Positions 44,632-56,782 of a stretch of 64,000 nucleotides of DNA are shown piece by piece (the first letter of the stretch is position 1; each line of letters opens with the position of its first letter). The stretch is from contig CAJNOJ010000012.1 of assembly GCA_905250025.1 (NCBI GenBank), positions 434,001 to 498,000 of the forward strand. The letters run 5' to 3'. The notes under the pieces are model-generated. The model saw nothing but the letters and a program-made list of their open reading frames with translations, made no database searches and was not told the origin of the DNA. Made by a program: the position numbers and the translations under genes. The DNA is from Adineta ricciae. Taxonomy: Eukaryota > Rotifera > Eurotatoria > Adinetida > Adinetidae.

Positions 44632-45599
44632 ATGGAACATCATGTAGTATCGATTCACAAACAGACGTATATTTTCGATAGAAAACTTGCAACAAGGAGG
44701 TTTAGTTCCGTCTATACTGCACGTCGACGTGTCGATAGTAAATATAATTCATCGCTTTCTTGAATCTCGAAATCTATTTGATTGCTTTATTAAGATAAAC
44801 CAGTGGCTATCAAAGTTTTCTCATTCGTAGGTCATAACAATAGGGAAGTATCGATGATCGCCCAGTCGTTTATGAACGAAATTCGAATGACTAGGCATTT
44901 AGTTGGCCAATCGAATCATATTATATACTCACATGATTTCGATTTTCATAATACAGGTCTGTCTTTCATTGTAATGGAACTGGGCCAGCAAGATCTGGAG
45001 AAATATCTTTCACAACGATCGACAATATCATCGACAGAAAGGAAGGTGATATGGAGACAATTAGTCGCTATTGCTACTGTGCTTCACAACTCTCAAATAG
45101 TAATGGACGTTTTTAGTCACGTATCTGGAAATATGTCATTGTTTCTCGTAGATACATTTGAATATTTCACCCGATAATCTCATTGTGTTCTATGGAAATC
45201 TCATAAAATTAACCGACTTTGGCATGGCGCAAAAAGTAAACGAACCGGGGTAGGATTTATCAATCATCTCTGCAATTTGAATTTAATGTTTACATGTTTA
45301 GAACTATTACACATGGTACTCCGCCTTACTCTGCTCCCGAGCTGACCATTGTTTCGAGACATAATGTGCCAAATATCACAAGCAAGGCAGACATCTGGTC
45401 GTTGGGCGCGATTCTTTATCGCATGACTTATATGACACCGCCTGATTACATTGAACCATGCCATCGCCCTCTGCCGCATCAAAATCCAGTACAAGATTCG
45501 CATCTTCTCAGTGTGCTTCGTCATACACTTTTGATCGATGCAAGAGATCGAGCGGATGCGTCCTGGTTAACAAAACATCCTTACACAACGACCACGTAG
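44632..45599 (+). CDS. Mps1/TTK-like kinase, copy 4, probable pseudokinase
   Basis: Exons 44632-44737, 44795-45099, 45152-45249 and 45302-45599 give 268 residues from the first in-frame ATG; the true start is probably upstream. It keeps the ATP-site Lys (VAIKVFSF), hinge MELGQQDLEKYLSQR, DFG (TDFGMAQ) and SAPE. Two key elements are lost: the glycine loop reads LATRRFSSVYTA, with none of its three glycines, and the catalytic loop reads HLNISPDN, with Asn for the catalytic Asp and Ser for the following Lys. The frame is intact throughout and splice sites are normal, so it is not a random relic. Phosphotransfer is unlikely, suggesting a pseudokinase that may regulate its active neighbours. Confidence 0.72.
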
Positions 45600-45853
45600 A
45601 CAATCGACTGTTTTTTTCCTTCATTTCAACTGTTTTATTTACTAACCTAATCGGCGAATATCCAACTTCATGCTTTCATATGAAAATTTAACATTTCAGT
45701 TAATAACAATACTCTTTCAAAATTCTCACTATCATTGTTTGTTAATAACACACGTGTTTCAAAGATAAACCATCATCAGTTGATAACTAATCTATGTAAT
45801 GCAGTTGACGAGTTAAGGCACCAAAAGAAAGACACAAAACAAACGAAATAACG

Positions 45854-46750
45854 ATGTTTCAAAACTGCAAAAAACTATTGCGCTTTGAAAATTTCATCTA
45901 CGGAAATGGCCCATCGGGTAACTCATCATGTCCATCAACACCGGCTAAGTGGTGTGTTAATGATTACGATGGCTCATCATTCTGTATTGATAATCCTGCA
46001 TTACTTCCGACTTGCATTTTGGCCTTATTAATCGGTTTATATTGTTCGAAACGTATCCATTCATTACCAGGCAAATTTCCGACTCGATACTACTATCAAT
46101 TAACATTTTTCCTCTACGGAATTATGATGACATCCGCTGGCATATTACATTGCTTTTTAGACGACAAACAGAAACTATCGACTATTCTTCGAAGTACAAA
46201 TGGGAATTCCATGGATTTTATTCAATTAGTTGTCACAGTAATTGATGTTGGATTAACTTCAAATATTGCTGTTAGTTTCATGTTCTGCGGTCTATGCGAT
46301 ATCAAGCTTTTAAACCCTCAATCGGCAGTCACCAGTTGTTTACTATTCTTGTCGTATCTGATTGTCTTTCTCCTCTGGACTCTCGGTCTTATTAATCAAT
46401 GGAATTGGATTTTCAACGTTCTATACCTTGGTATTGTTGCCGTTTGCTGTTTTATTTTTCTTCTGACGCAATTATGCTTGAAGAAAAATCGTCGTGCTCT
46501 ACCAGCACTTTTCGTTGGAGGATTATATGGTGCAATTGGTTTACTCGCCACAACTTATGGCGCAGAACACATATGTACATCTGAAGGTCCATTTTGGTCG
46601 CAATATTTTGGTCCTGAATTCATCTGGTTTCTCTTTTCGGATATCAGTGTGGCATTTGTTTTTATTTATGTAACTCGTGCGAATCAAGAAAAGAAAACGG
46701 TTATTCAGAAATATCCAATTGATATTGAAACACTTCCTGAAAAATTCTAA
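45854..46750 (+). CDS. Intronless multi-pass membrane protein, family unknown
   Basis: 298 residues in one exon. I do not recognise a family. After a Cys-containing N-terminal segment (SCPSTPAKWCVNDYDGSSFC) there are seven hydrophobic helices: PTCILALLIGLYC, QLTFFLYGIMMTSAGIL, FIQLVVTVIDVGLTSNIAVSF, CLLFLSYLIVFLLWTLGL, FNVLYLGIVAVCCFIFLL, LFVGGLYGAIGLLATTYGA and FLFSDISVAFVFIYV. The conserved-looking polar pieces in helices (HC in helix 2; GAEHIC after helix 6; WFLFSD in helix 7) recall hydrolase-type seven-helix proteins of the CREST/ceramidase sort, but this is only a resemblance. An AATAAA signal follows near 46790. Confidence 0.6.
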   Translation: MFQNCKKLLRFENFIYGNGPSGNSSCPSTPAKWCVNDYDGSSFCIDNPALLPTCILALLIGLYCSKRIHSLPGKFPTRYYYQLTFFLYGIMMTSAGILHCFLDDKQKLSTILRSTNGNSMDFIQLVVTVIDVGLTSNIAVSFMFCGLCDIKLLNPQSAVTSCLLFLSYLIVFLLWTLGLINQWNWIFNVLYLGIVAVCCFIFLLTQLCLKKNRRALPALFVGGLYGAIGLLATTYGAEHICTSEGPFWSQYFGPEFIWFLFSDISVAFVFIYVTRANQEKKTVIQKYPIDIETLPEKF

Positions 46751-47127
46751 CTTTGTCTTGACGTTTTATTTCACTTATGATTGAATGAATAATAAACATC
46801 TTGATTCTTTACCTTGTAACAAACTAAACAGATGTCACTTACATGAATATTCTAATGATCAAATCTGCTTTGAATGAATGATGATGTTCATTTTTATTCT
46901 TTCCTCCTTCCTCCCATAGGAGAGATATGTGTACTGTACTGTTCACGATTTATGATTGATCGATTGGTTCATCGATTGAACAAATAGAAAACATTTCATC
47001 TCGTTCTTCTTCCTTCTTTCCCTCCTTCTCGCTGATGTTCTTTGTTCGAATAAACTGTGGATCGGTTGTCTTATTTCTGGGATCAACTTAGTGTTGGTAA
47101 TCAACAAATCTGCACATGTACTACCAG
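46751..47127. other. Spacer upstream of PAK
   Basis: AATAAA near 46790 belongs to the 7TM gene. A CCTTC-rich tract lies near 46900-47030. No exon seen. Confidence 0.45.
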
Positions 47128-49313
<2,186 letters not shown>

Positions 49314-49802
49314 TCATATTGATAGCCGAGTGTCAGATCTATCTGTTCGTTCTACTTCTTTCTATTTATTCTGTATTTTCTCTCTTTTGTTGCTAATTAA
49401 ACAATCATATTCATATCTCTCATGGAATTCATATGTTTTTCTTTGTTTGTGCGATGTTTGTTATGTTGTTATATCGTATGCTAATACTTTCGTTTGCGTG
49501 GAAGATAATTATCTGTATATGTAATAAATGAAGAAAAAAAACGCTAAAAATAGCTGTTAATTATTGACATAGATAGCGATGCATTATTCACATAGTTTCG
49601 TTGCCGAACATCTGACATGTTACTGATCATTGTTCGATAATTTCGAGTAACAACTGTTGTGAATTAGTAACTAAGGTGAAATTGTCGCGTTCTGTTACTT
49701 ATTCTCGGTTTTCTCTTTGTTTAATTGTTTGAAAGCATCGCCATGTAGTTCCTATAATGTGTTCGTATTCTTAACTATTTTCGTTAGTGCAGAAAACTGA
49801 GA
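49314..49802. other. Spacer between PAK and the TEX26-like gene
   Basis: AATAAATG near 49523 is a likely PAK polyA signal. T-rich sequence near 49360-49480. No exon seen. Confidence 0.45.
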
Positions 49803-50562
49803 ATGGATGCTTGTCTTCGTCCACGATTAAAAACAGCCTATCATTGCAGACGAAATCAAGATTACGAAACAACATATAAACGTACATTCAGTGCGAAAAG
49901 ACCGGCCCGTATTGTCGAAGGTGCACCACTAAGTCAACGCTATTTAATTGGTTGCCCTTTCAATCTTGCGGATCCTGTAGGTGAATCTATCTACATGGTG
50001 GACTTTACTGGAAAGAAGAGTAAGGATCCGAACCTATCCTTTCATCAAAGCACGAATATACTCGAACCATGTGATTCTCAATTTCTCCAACGGTCAGAAA
50101 GTTGCAACAATATGACATCGAATGAAATAAAACAAGCGTTAAGAAATCAATTAGATTCAACATATCAAGTAGACTATACCGGTAACAATTCTTTCAATCT
50201 TCCTTTTCAACGATATCTCACTTGACGGTTTCTTTGTTTAATGTTGTCAAGGATCGCCTCAAGGATTCAAGCTTCCTTTGGCTTATACTCGTTCGCGTCC
50301 ATTCTGGCGTAATCAAGTTCCACATACACTTGATAGCGAATATCGAAATCATTTTCAAAATCATCCTCACGTATCCATGCATTTCGGTGGACGATTCGCC
50401 TATACGAATCGAGTACCAGCTGATGCGATCGTTCCTCAAACATTACCGACATGGAAGAAAAAGCCTTTACACTCGATTTACACATGTGAAATCGGTCAAA
50501 AGGCACCATCAGATCGATATATGAAAGAGTTCGTTGATTCATTCGGTGCTCCGACAAACTAA
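49803..50562 (+). CDS. TEX26-like protein
   Basis: Two exons (49803-50181, 50252-50562) give 229 residues. There is no enzyme motif. The layout resembles testis-expressed protein 26: repeated short modules with Y/F-x-x-x-F/Y and Asp-Pro/Asp-Tyr, for example QDYETTYKRTF, NLADPVGESIYMVDF, NEIKQALRNQLDSTYQVDYTG and SEYRNHFQNH, and the 'SNEIKQAL-NQ' stretch matches the family's middle region. TEX26 and similar repeat proteins are linked to cilia and flagella, so an axonemal or microtubule-associated role is possible but inferred. An AATAAA signal lies near 50605. Confidence 0.55.
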
Positions 50563-50817
50563 GATTCGAACTCGATTACAGAACCACGTTGAATTAGAAA
50601 CAAAATAAAAGAAATAATCGTCACGCTGTATCATTGTCTTTAAAAAAAGATGTTCTAAAGTCCGTTTGTAAAAGACATCTATCGTTAACTGAGTCACAGA
50701 ATATATGAGTTACCAATCAGCTCGTTTGCTTCGTGTGAATACGTATGCATGTTCTTTTATTAGGAGAGTGTTAAAAACAGACGATTGCTGGATAGTTTCT
50801 GCTTGCCGACAACGAAC

Positions 50818-53800
50818 ATGAGCACGACTCCTCGGAGAAAAGTAAGTCTTTGGCATTGCGATAAATGCAATCGTAAGATTTTCCACGGTGAACTTCGTTA
50901 TAACTGTACAGTTTGCTATGATTATGATCATTGTGAGAATTGCGCAACGAATTCGAATTCATCACATCCACATCAATTGGTTCCTGAATTTGCCTATGGT
51001 ACTGCAAAGGAGCATAAATCCCATAGAGAGGATATAAAAGATGTAGCAGATCTACTCCAAACAGCCATGGTCATCTACCATGATCGCCATTGTCTGGGCA
51101 CACGAGACAGAGATCAGGATGATCCTTCTATCTATAAAGATTCTTATTCTTGGCTCACTTTCAAGACCATCGGTGACCGAGCTAAAAATTTTGGACACGG
51201 TCTCAGACAACTCATCAATCCTCGACAGTACCTTGCAATCTGTGCTGCTAACCGACCCGAATGGGTCATCGCTGATTTTGCATGTGTCTTTCAAAGTATT
51301 ATCAGTGTACCAATCTACACACTTTTTACTGATCGTGAGATGATATATGTACTTAACAATACGAAAATCTCAGTGATAGTTTGTGATGGAGAGATGTTGT
51401 CGAGATTCGTTGGTATTCGATCAGAATGTCCAAGTGTCGAACATATCGTGTGCATGGATCCAGTTCCAGATCAACTAAGGAGTAAGAGCCAACAAGAATT
51501 ACATATGTACACTAAAATTTGAAATAGATAAAGAAGGTAATCCATCGATTCATTGGATGAACAAAATCGAAGACGATGGCCTAGCGTCTAAGGACACTTA
51601 TGTTGCTACTGAACCTGACGATTGTTTCACAATTTTCTACACAAGCGGTAGTTCGGGCTTCCCAAAAGGTGCTATTATCTCACATAAAGTTGTATTTGCC
51701 TCAGTCCCACACAGACTTCCATCGGCAGCATCCGATTCTATTCATTTCTCTTATCGGCCGTTGGCTTGGGCAAGTGATCGTGACGCAGTTATCACCACGT
51801 TTCTATCCGGAGGTCGAACTGGATTCTGGACAGGAGACCCGTCTCGACTGATGGAAGAACTATGGCTAGTGCGACCTTGCGAATTTGGCGCGTCCCCAGC
51901 TATCTGGAACAAGATCTATACCGAATTTAAAACTGCTCTTTCACTTCAGACCGTTAACTTTTCGCCCGAAGCGATTGCTAATGAGGAACAACGTCTTCTC
52001 CAGCAATTTTCCAAGCTCATACCGACCCGATGCAGATATCTTACTACTGGTGGCGCTTCAGTCAGTCCAGCGGTGTTAGATTTTATGAAACGTTGTTTCA
52101 CACAATGTATTGTTAACGAATCATACGGTACAACGGAATGTGGAAGTGTTACATTCAATAATGTCACTGACGATAACCTTCAGTTTCGCCTCGAATCTGT
52201 TCCCGATATGAACTACACAATTAATGATCAGCCATATCCCCGTGGTGAACTTCTTGTGAAGACAAACCAAATGTTCTCAGGATACATCAACAATCCAGAT
52301 GAAACGAAGGCTGCCCTTACCGAAGATGGCTTCTTTCGAACTGGTGACATTGTCGAACTACAAGGAAATCAAGGATCCCAGCTTACTATACACATTATCG
52401 ACAGAAAGAAGAACTTCTTCAAGCTTTCTCAAGGTCAGTTTGTCTCACCTGAATATTTGCAGAGCATCTATATTCAAAGTCCTTTCGTCGAACAAATCTA
52501 TATTCATGGTGATCTACTCTCACACTCCGTTTCTGCTGTCATCGTTCCCAATCTACAATATGCACAGTCATTTGCACAGCAACATCACCTGCCATTGCCA
52601 CTTNTTACTATACACATTATCGACAGAAAGAAGAACTTCTTCAAGCTTTCTCAAGGTCAGTTTGTCTCACCTGAATATTTGCAGAGCATCTATATTCAAA
52701 GTCCTTTCGTCGAACAAATCTATATTCATGGTGATCTACTCTCACACTCCGTTTCTGCTGTCATCGTTCCCAATCTACAATATGCACAGTCATTTGCACA
52801 GCAACATCACCTGCCATTGCCACTTGATTTCGATCTCGATCATCCTCATCCACTCTTCTATCAAGCCATACAACAAGATCTCCAGTCTATCGCCAAAAAA
52901 GAAGCACTGCGAACACACGAGATTCCATCTCACATCGTCATCGACTTTCATCCATTCACACCAGAAAACGGCCTACTCACTTCGACATACAAACTCTGTC
53001 GACACAAAATAGCTGTACACTATGCTCAACAGCTAGCCAACAAACACAACACGATCGAACAACAACTCAGGTCCATCATCGAAACTGTCACCCAACAGAA
53101 CATCGCCTTCACCGACGATCAACATTCCAATTCGATTCTCATGTCGGGCGCTGACTCATTATCAGCTATTCGTCTCTCTCGCATGATCGAACATGATCTT
53201 GGAGTAACCATTCCCACGAATGTCCTGTTCGACCCACAGATGACTCTTGCTCAACTCACATCTCTCATTCAACATCCTTCGCAACTCGCTTCATTGTCAC
53301 ACTCCATCGCTCCACAACTGACGCGGGATGCAAATGCCGATCTCAACATTGTTGTCCATGGTCACAAATCTACTTTATCGTCTCATCCATCGGTGATCTT
53401 CATCACTGGTACTACTGGTTTCGTTGGCGCTTTCCTTCTGGCTGAACTGCTACGAGTGTATCCATCGACAAGTCGATTTGTTTGTCTTGTTCGATGTACA
53501 GATGGTACGAGTGATGTCGTGGACCGAGTTCGACAGAATCTGTCATTCTACCAGATATGGAAAGATGAGTATGAACATCGGATCAGTGCAGTGCGAGGTG
53601 ATCTATCGAAGTGTCGACTTGGCATCGTCGATGAGCATGAGTACAATCGTCTGGCCAGTGAAGTGGATGTCATCTATCATTGTGGTGCAACAGTGAACTT
53701 TGTTCTGCCATATCATCTCCTGTATGGAGCAAATGTGAACGGAACTCGAGAGATCATTCGATTGGCCACACATCATTCTGATGCTTGTATTCCGATTCAT

Positions 53801-54663
53801 TATATCTCGACGATCAGTGTTGTCGGACGAGGTAGTGAAGCAGGCGCAGACGAGTTGGTGGGTGGATATGCACAGAGCAAATGGGTGGCCGAAAAGATGG
53901 TGAGTGGAGCGATAAAATGTGGTGTTCGAGCAGTGATCTATCGTTTGGGATTGATGTGTGCAGATAGTGAGAATGGTGGATGTAATGTTCATGATGTTTA
54001 CACGATGTTATTTCGTGAGATGATGAAGATGAAGTGTTATAGGAAGAGCTGGCATGGTGGTCGAATGAGTGGATTGCCAGTTGATTGTGCAATGCGAAGT
54101 GTGGTGTGTTTGAGTGATGGCGAGAGAAGTAGTTGGGGAAGTACACATGATGTTATGGATGCGGAAAGCGAAGTGATGTTCGAAGAGGTGGTGAGTGGAA
54201 TGGAAGCATGTGGAATCAAGATGGAAGGTGTATCGGATGATGAATGGAAAAGAAGANNNNNNNNNNNNNNNNNNNNNNNNNNNNNNNNNNNNNNNNNNNN
54301 NNNNNNNNNGCAATGCGAAGTGTGGTGTGTTTGAGTGATGGCGAGAGAAGTAGTTGGGGAAGTACACATGATGTTATGGATGCGGAAAGCGAAGTGATGT
54401 TCGAAGAGGTGGTGAGTGGAATGGAAGCATGTGGAATCAAGATGGAAGGTGTATCGGATGATGAATGGAAAAGAAGAATGAATGAAGAAAAAGATTCTAA
54501 GGTGAAATTAGAAGAATCGTTTTTCGAAGATGTGTTCCAAGATAGAAAGCTGATGTCGAACGAAACGCATAGGAACTCTACTAACTTATCGACTTGTCCA
54601 CAGTTAGATAAAGTATACGTTGAGAAGTGGCTGTCTTTCATATTAAAAAATATCCTTCGATAG
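50818..54663 (+). CDS. ZZ-finger / adenylation / carrier / reductase protein (carboxylic acid reductase-like), copy 1
   Basis: Exon 1 is 50818-51481; exon 2 runs from 51528 to TAG 54661-54663 and is disturbed by N at 52604 and Ns at 54257-54309. Domains in order: a ZZ zinc finger (about 10-55; WHCDKCNRKIFHGELRYNC, CENCA, then HPHQLV); an adenylation domain with YTSGSSGFPKGAI, ESYGTTECGSV, GFFRTGDIV and IDRKKNFFKLSQGQFV; a carrier domain with its phosphopantetheine Ser in GADSLSAIR (codon 53156-53158); and a Rossmann thioester reductase (GTTGFVGAFLL near 53407; GGYAQSKWVAEKM as the YxxxK motif). A-T-R order and the KLSQGxFV box match bacterial/fungal carboxylic acid reductases, which activate a fatty or aromatic acid with ATP and release it as aldehyde with NADPH. 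The ZZ finger is not part of known reductases of this kind. Confidence 0.82.
52383..52825 (+). repeat. Exact 221-bp direct duplication around a single N
   Basis: 52383-52603 and 52605-52825 are the same sequence, separated by one N (52604). The copy falls in the adenylation domain and would repeat its IDRKKNFFKLSQGQFV region. Identical arms meeting at an N are what an unmerged contig overlap looks like, so it is probably an assembly artefact. Confidence 0.9.
54089..54477 (+). repeat. Exact 168-bp duplication around a 53-base N run
   Basis: 54089-54256 and 54310-54477 are identical, with Ns at 54257-54309. Dropping one arm and the Ns leaves a continuous reading frame to the stop at 54663. Again this is probably an unmerged overlap at a scaffold join. 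Confidence 0.9.
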
Positions 54664-54811
54664 AGTTTCTCCTGTAATGGATGCAACATTGTAATCGTAT
54701 TTTTTATTTTTTTTGTTAAATTCACGAATAAAAAAGTCAAGAAAAACCATGATTGTGGTAGAAGAAAAGAGAAAGTATCTTGTTCGTTGTATTCATTACG
54801 ATATAGTTTTG

Positions 54812-55147
54812 TTAGTTATTATATTTTTTAAAGTAATGATGTTGTTTAAGTTTACCTCCCTTTGGTCCAGCATTATAATGTGGTCCTTGATTAGGATTAG
54901 AATCTTGGTAATCCACTGCATTGTCCAATCGAATGGATATCTCTTCACCAAAATCGTTGATAAATTCATACTGATACAAGTAACGACCGGCATTATTTGT
55001 ATCTTTGATTTTCTGTGGTTGACCGTTGTTCACTGGCTGTTTCGAGCTAGGAATTCCATTCGCAAATTTCGCTTTCTGAAATGCTTCATTTTCGTATTCA
55101 CTGTGCGTGTCTTTTTTATCGTTATACGATTGCTGTTGTGTCGCCAT
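54812..55147 (-). CDS. Small unknown polar protein
   Basis: A 111-residue intronless frame starting at ATG 55145-55147, with a TATATA-type element about 46 bp upstream on its strand. I do not recognise it. The N-terminal half is disordered and rich in Gln, Lys, Ser and Asn. From about residue 56 a compact segment appears: GRYLYQYEFINDFGEEISIR, then NPNQGPHYNAGPKGG and KQHHYF. The 'EFINDFG..IRLDNA..NPNQGPH(Y)N..KxHHYF' arrangement of His and Asn resembles small domains found at the end of bacterial secreted polymorphic proteins, but this is a vague resemblance and no activity is claimed. It lies between the two ZZ genes, tail to tail with copy 1. Confidence 0.5.
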   Translation of the reverse strand: MATQQQSYNDKKDTHSEYENEAFQKAKFANGIPSSKQPVNNGQPQKIKDTNNAGRYLYQYEFINDFGEEISIRLDNAVDYQDSNPNQGPHYNAGPKGGKLKQHHYFKKYNN

Positions 55148-56782
55148 CACGAAAAGTTGATGATTCGCGGTTGTTGTGCGTTACACAGATGTGTATATAA
55201 TACAGTCATCACGGTTTTTACCTTTCATGTGCAAAGTCTGACTAATAGTCAATATTTATCTTGGGAGTAAATGTGCTTTAGTATATCTTAAGAATAAATA
55301 TGACAAATCTTTGTTATGGTCATAGGACGATGCTACTGTTTACAGAAAGAATTTTACCATATAGGCATTAAATGCAGAAGTAGAATCGTTTGATCATCTC
55401 CAATATGTTATAACTGTTACTACTGTGCGACACCCTCGGATGTTTCGAGTGGATAAAAGTGATTCATGCATACACTTTCCGCATTGTTGATCCATAAAAT
55501 TATCACGTTGCTGGAATTGAGTTATGCAAAAGCGAGAATTGTTCATCATGTGGATTAGCAGAAGCGCAGCTGTAAGTGATTCTCACACCCGAAGAGTCAA
55601 ACTCATTCAAAAGAGATATACTGATCGATTCACATATAACTTTGCACTGACAGACAAGTCGGTACATTCGTTCGGCATTTAATGATGTTAAATACGCTAA
55701 TGTAGGCACTATAGATTGTGGTCACCTCCACGAAGTTGCTACTTCGCTAATCTCACAAGACCATCAATTGAAGTCGTACGTAAGTATAGGTATGTACTGA
55801 AAATTTTTTCTAAGTTAAAGTTTACAAAATATTTTATTGACATTTGTAGCAATAAATGATATACTGTACGGCACTTAACTTTATGTTCGTGAATTGAATA
55901 GCGTTTTATTTCGAACTAACTGATGGTAGATATGATACAAGCTATTTTCTATTGATAGGTGATGAAATAGACTGCAGTTTTGATACCAAACATATTGACT
56001 CATATGTTTCCTTGAAAATTGAAGAATGCGACCTTTTTCTCTTGTTTCGTGGACCAAGTTGATGCTACACATGACTCTAACAGTGATATTCAAAGTGACT
56101 AAGTGAAAATATTTTGAAATAAAGGATTATATTGCTAGATGTCCGTATCTGCAGTATATGATCGGTGGAGAAGAAGATGACATTGTGAACAGAATAGTGT
56201 TATTGCATACATAACGCATGGATTTACAACTCATTCGCCTTCCACCAGACCACTTTTTATGAAGAGTAATATAATAGGATGTATCTCTTTGCGTGAACAT
56301 CGTTTGCATCATTATGGCTGCTGTTCGATAGGTTCCTTCAGGAAGTGAAGACAAGTGACTAAGTTTAACTGGATTTCTCAGAGCACGATAAATTTCATCT
56401 GGGACTAATTGAGACAGATGGCGAAACAGATTGCAAGTTGAATATATAAAGGCTCTCAGGAAATTTGACAATCAGTTTACAAAACATCATCACGTTCGAA
56501 TAAACTTTTTAGAGAACTACGACAGTTGCATAGCGCTGATTCATAACAGCCGATAGTTATGATTCATTGGTACAAGGAGAAGAACAGGAAAAACATTTCT
56601 CGTCTTGTGCGTCTCACAAAAATGACGTCACCCTAACCTGTTTGAGTTCTGTTTCATCATTCCGTAAAATTTGCAAACATGTTGAGTAACTATCTAGAAT
56701 GATCTTTGCCACACCAACAGTACATAGAAAAACTTTTTTTAACAAACTATTTGGACATTTTGTAGCTGTTGTTGTTCTATAG
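55148..56782. other. Spacer of about 1.6 kb between the ZZ genes
   Basis: Two minus-strand frames (55503-55709, 56127-56471) lack ATG starts and family motifs. I see nothing I can support as a gene; they may be decayed coding sequence. Confidence 0.4.

Noticed and set aside
52383-52825. A truly doubled adenylation subdomain in copy 1
   Set aside because: The arms are exactly identical and meet at an N, which points to an unmerged assembly overlap and not biology.
55503-55709. Minus-strand frame of 68 codons in the spacer between the ZZ genes
   Set aside because: It starts at GTG and has no family motif. It could be a decayed fragment but I cannot support it.
56127-56471. Minus-strand 114-codon frame
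   Set aside because: It starts at TTG, has no recognisable domain and no promoter-like sequence. Probably chance or decayed sequence.
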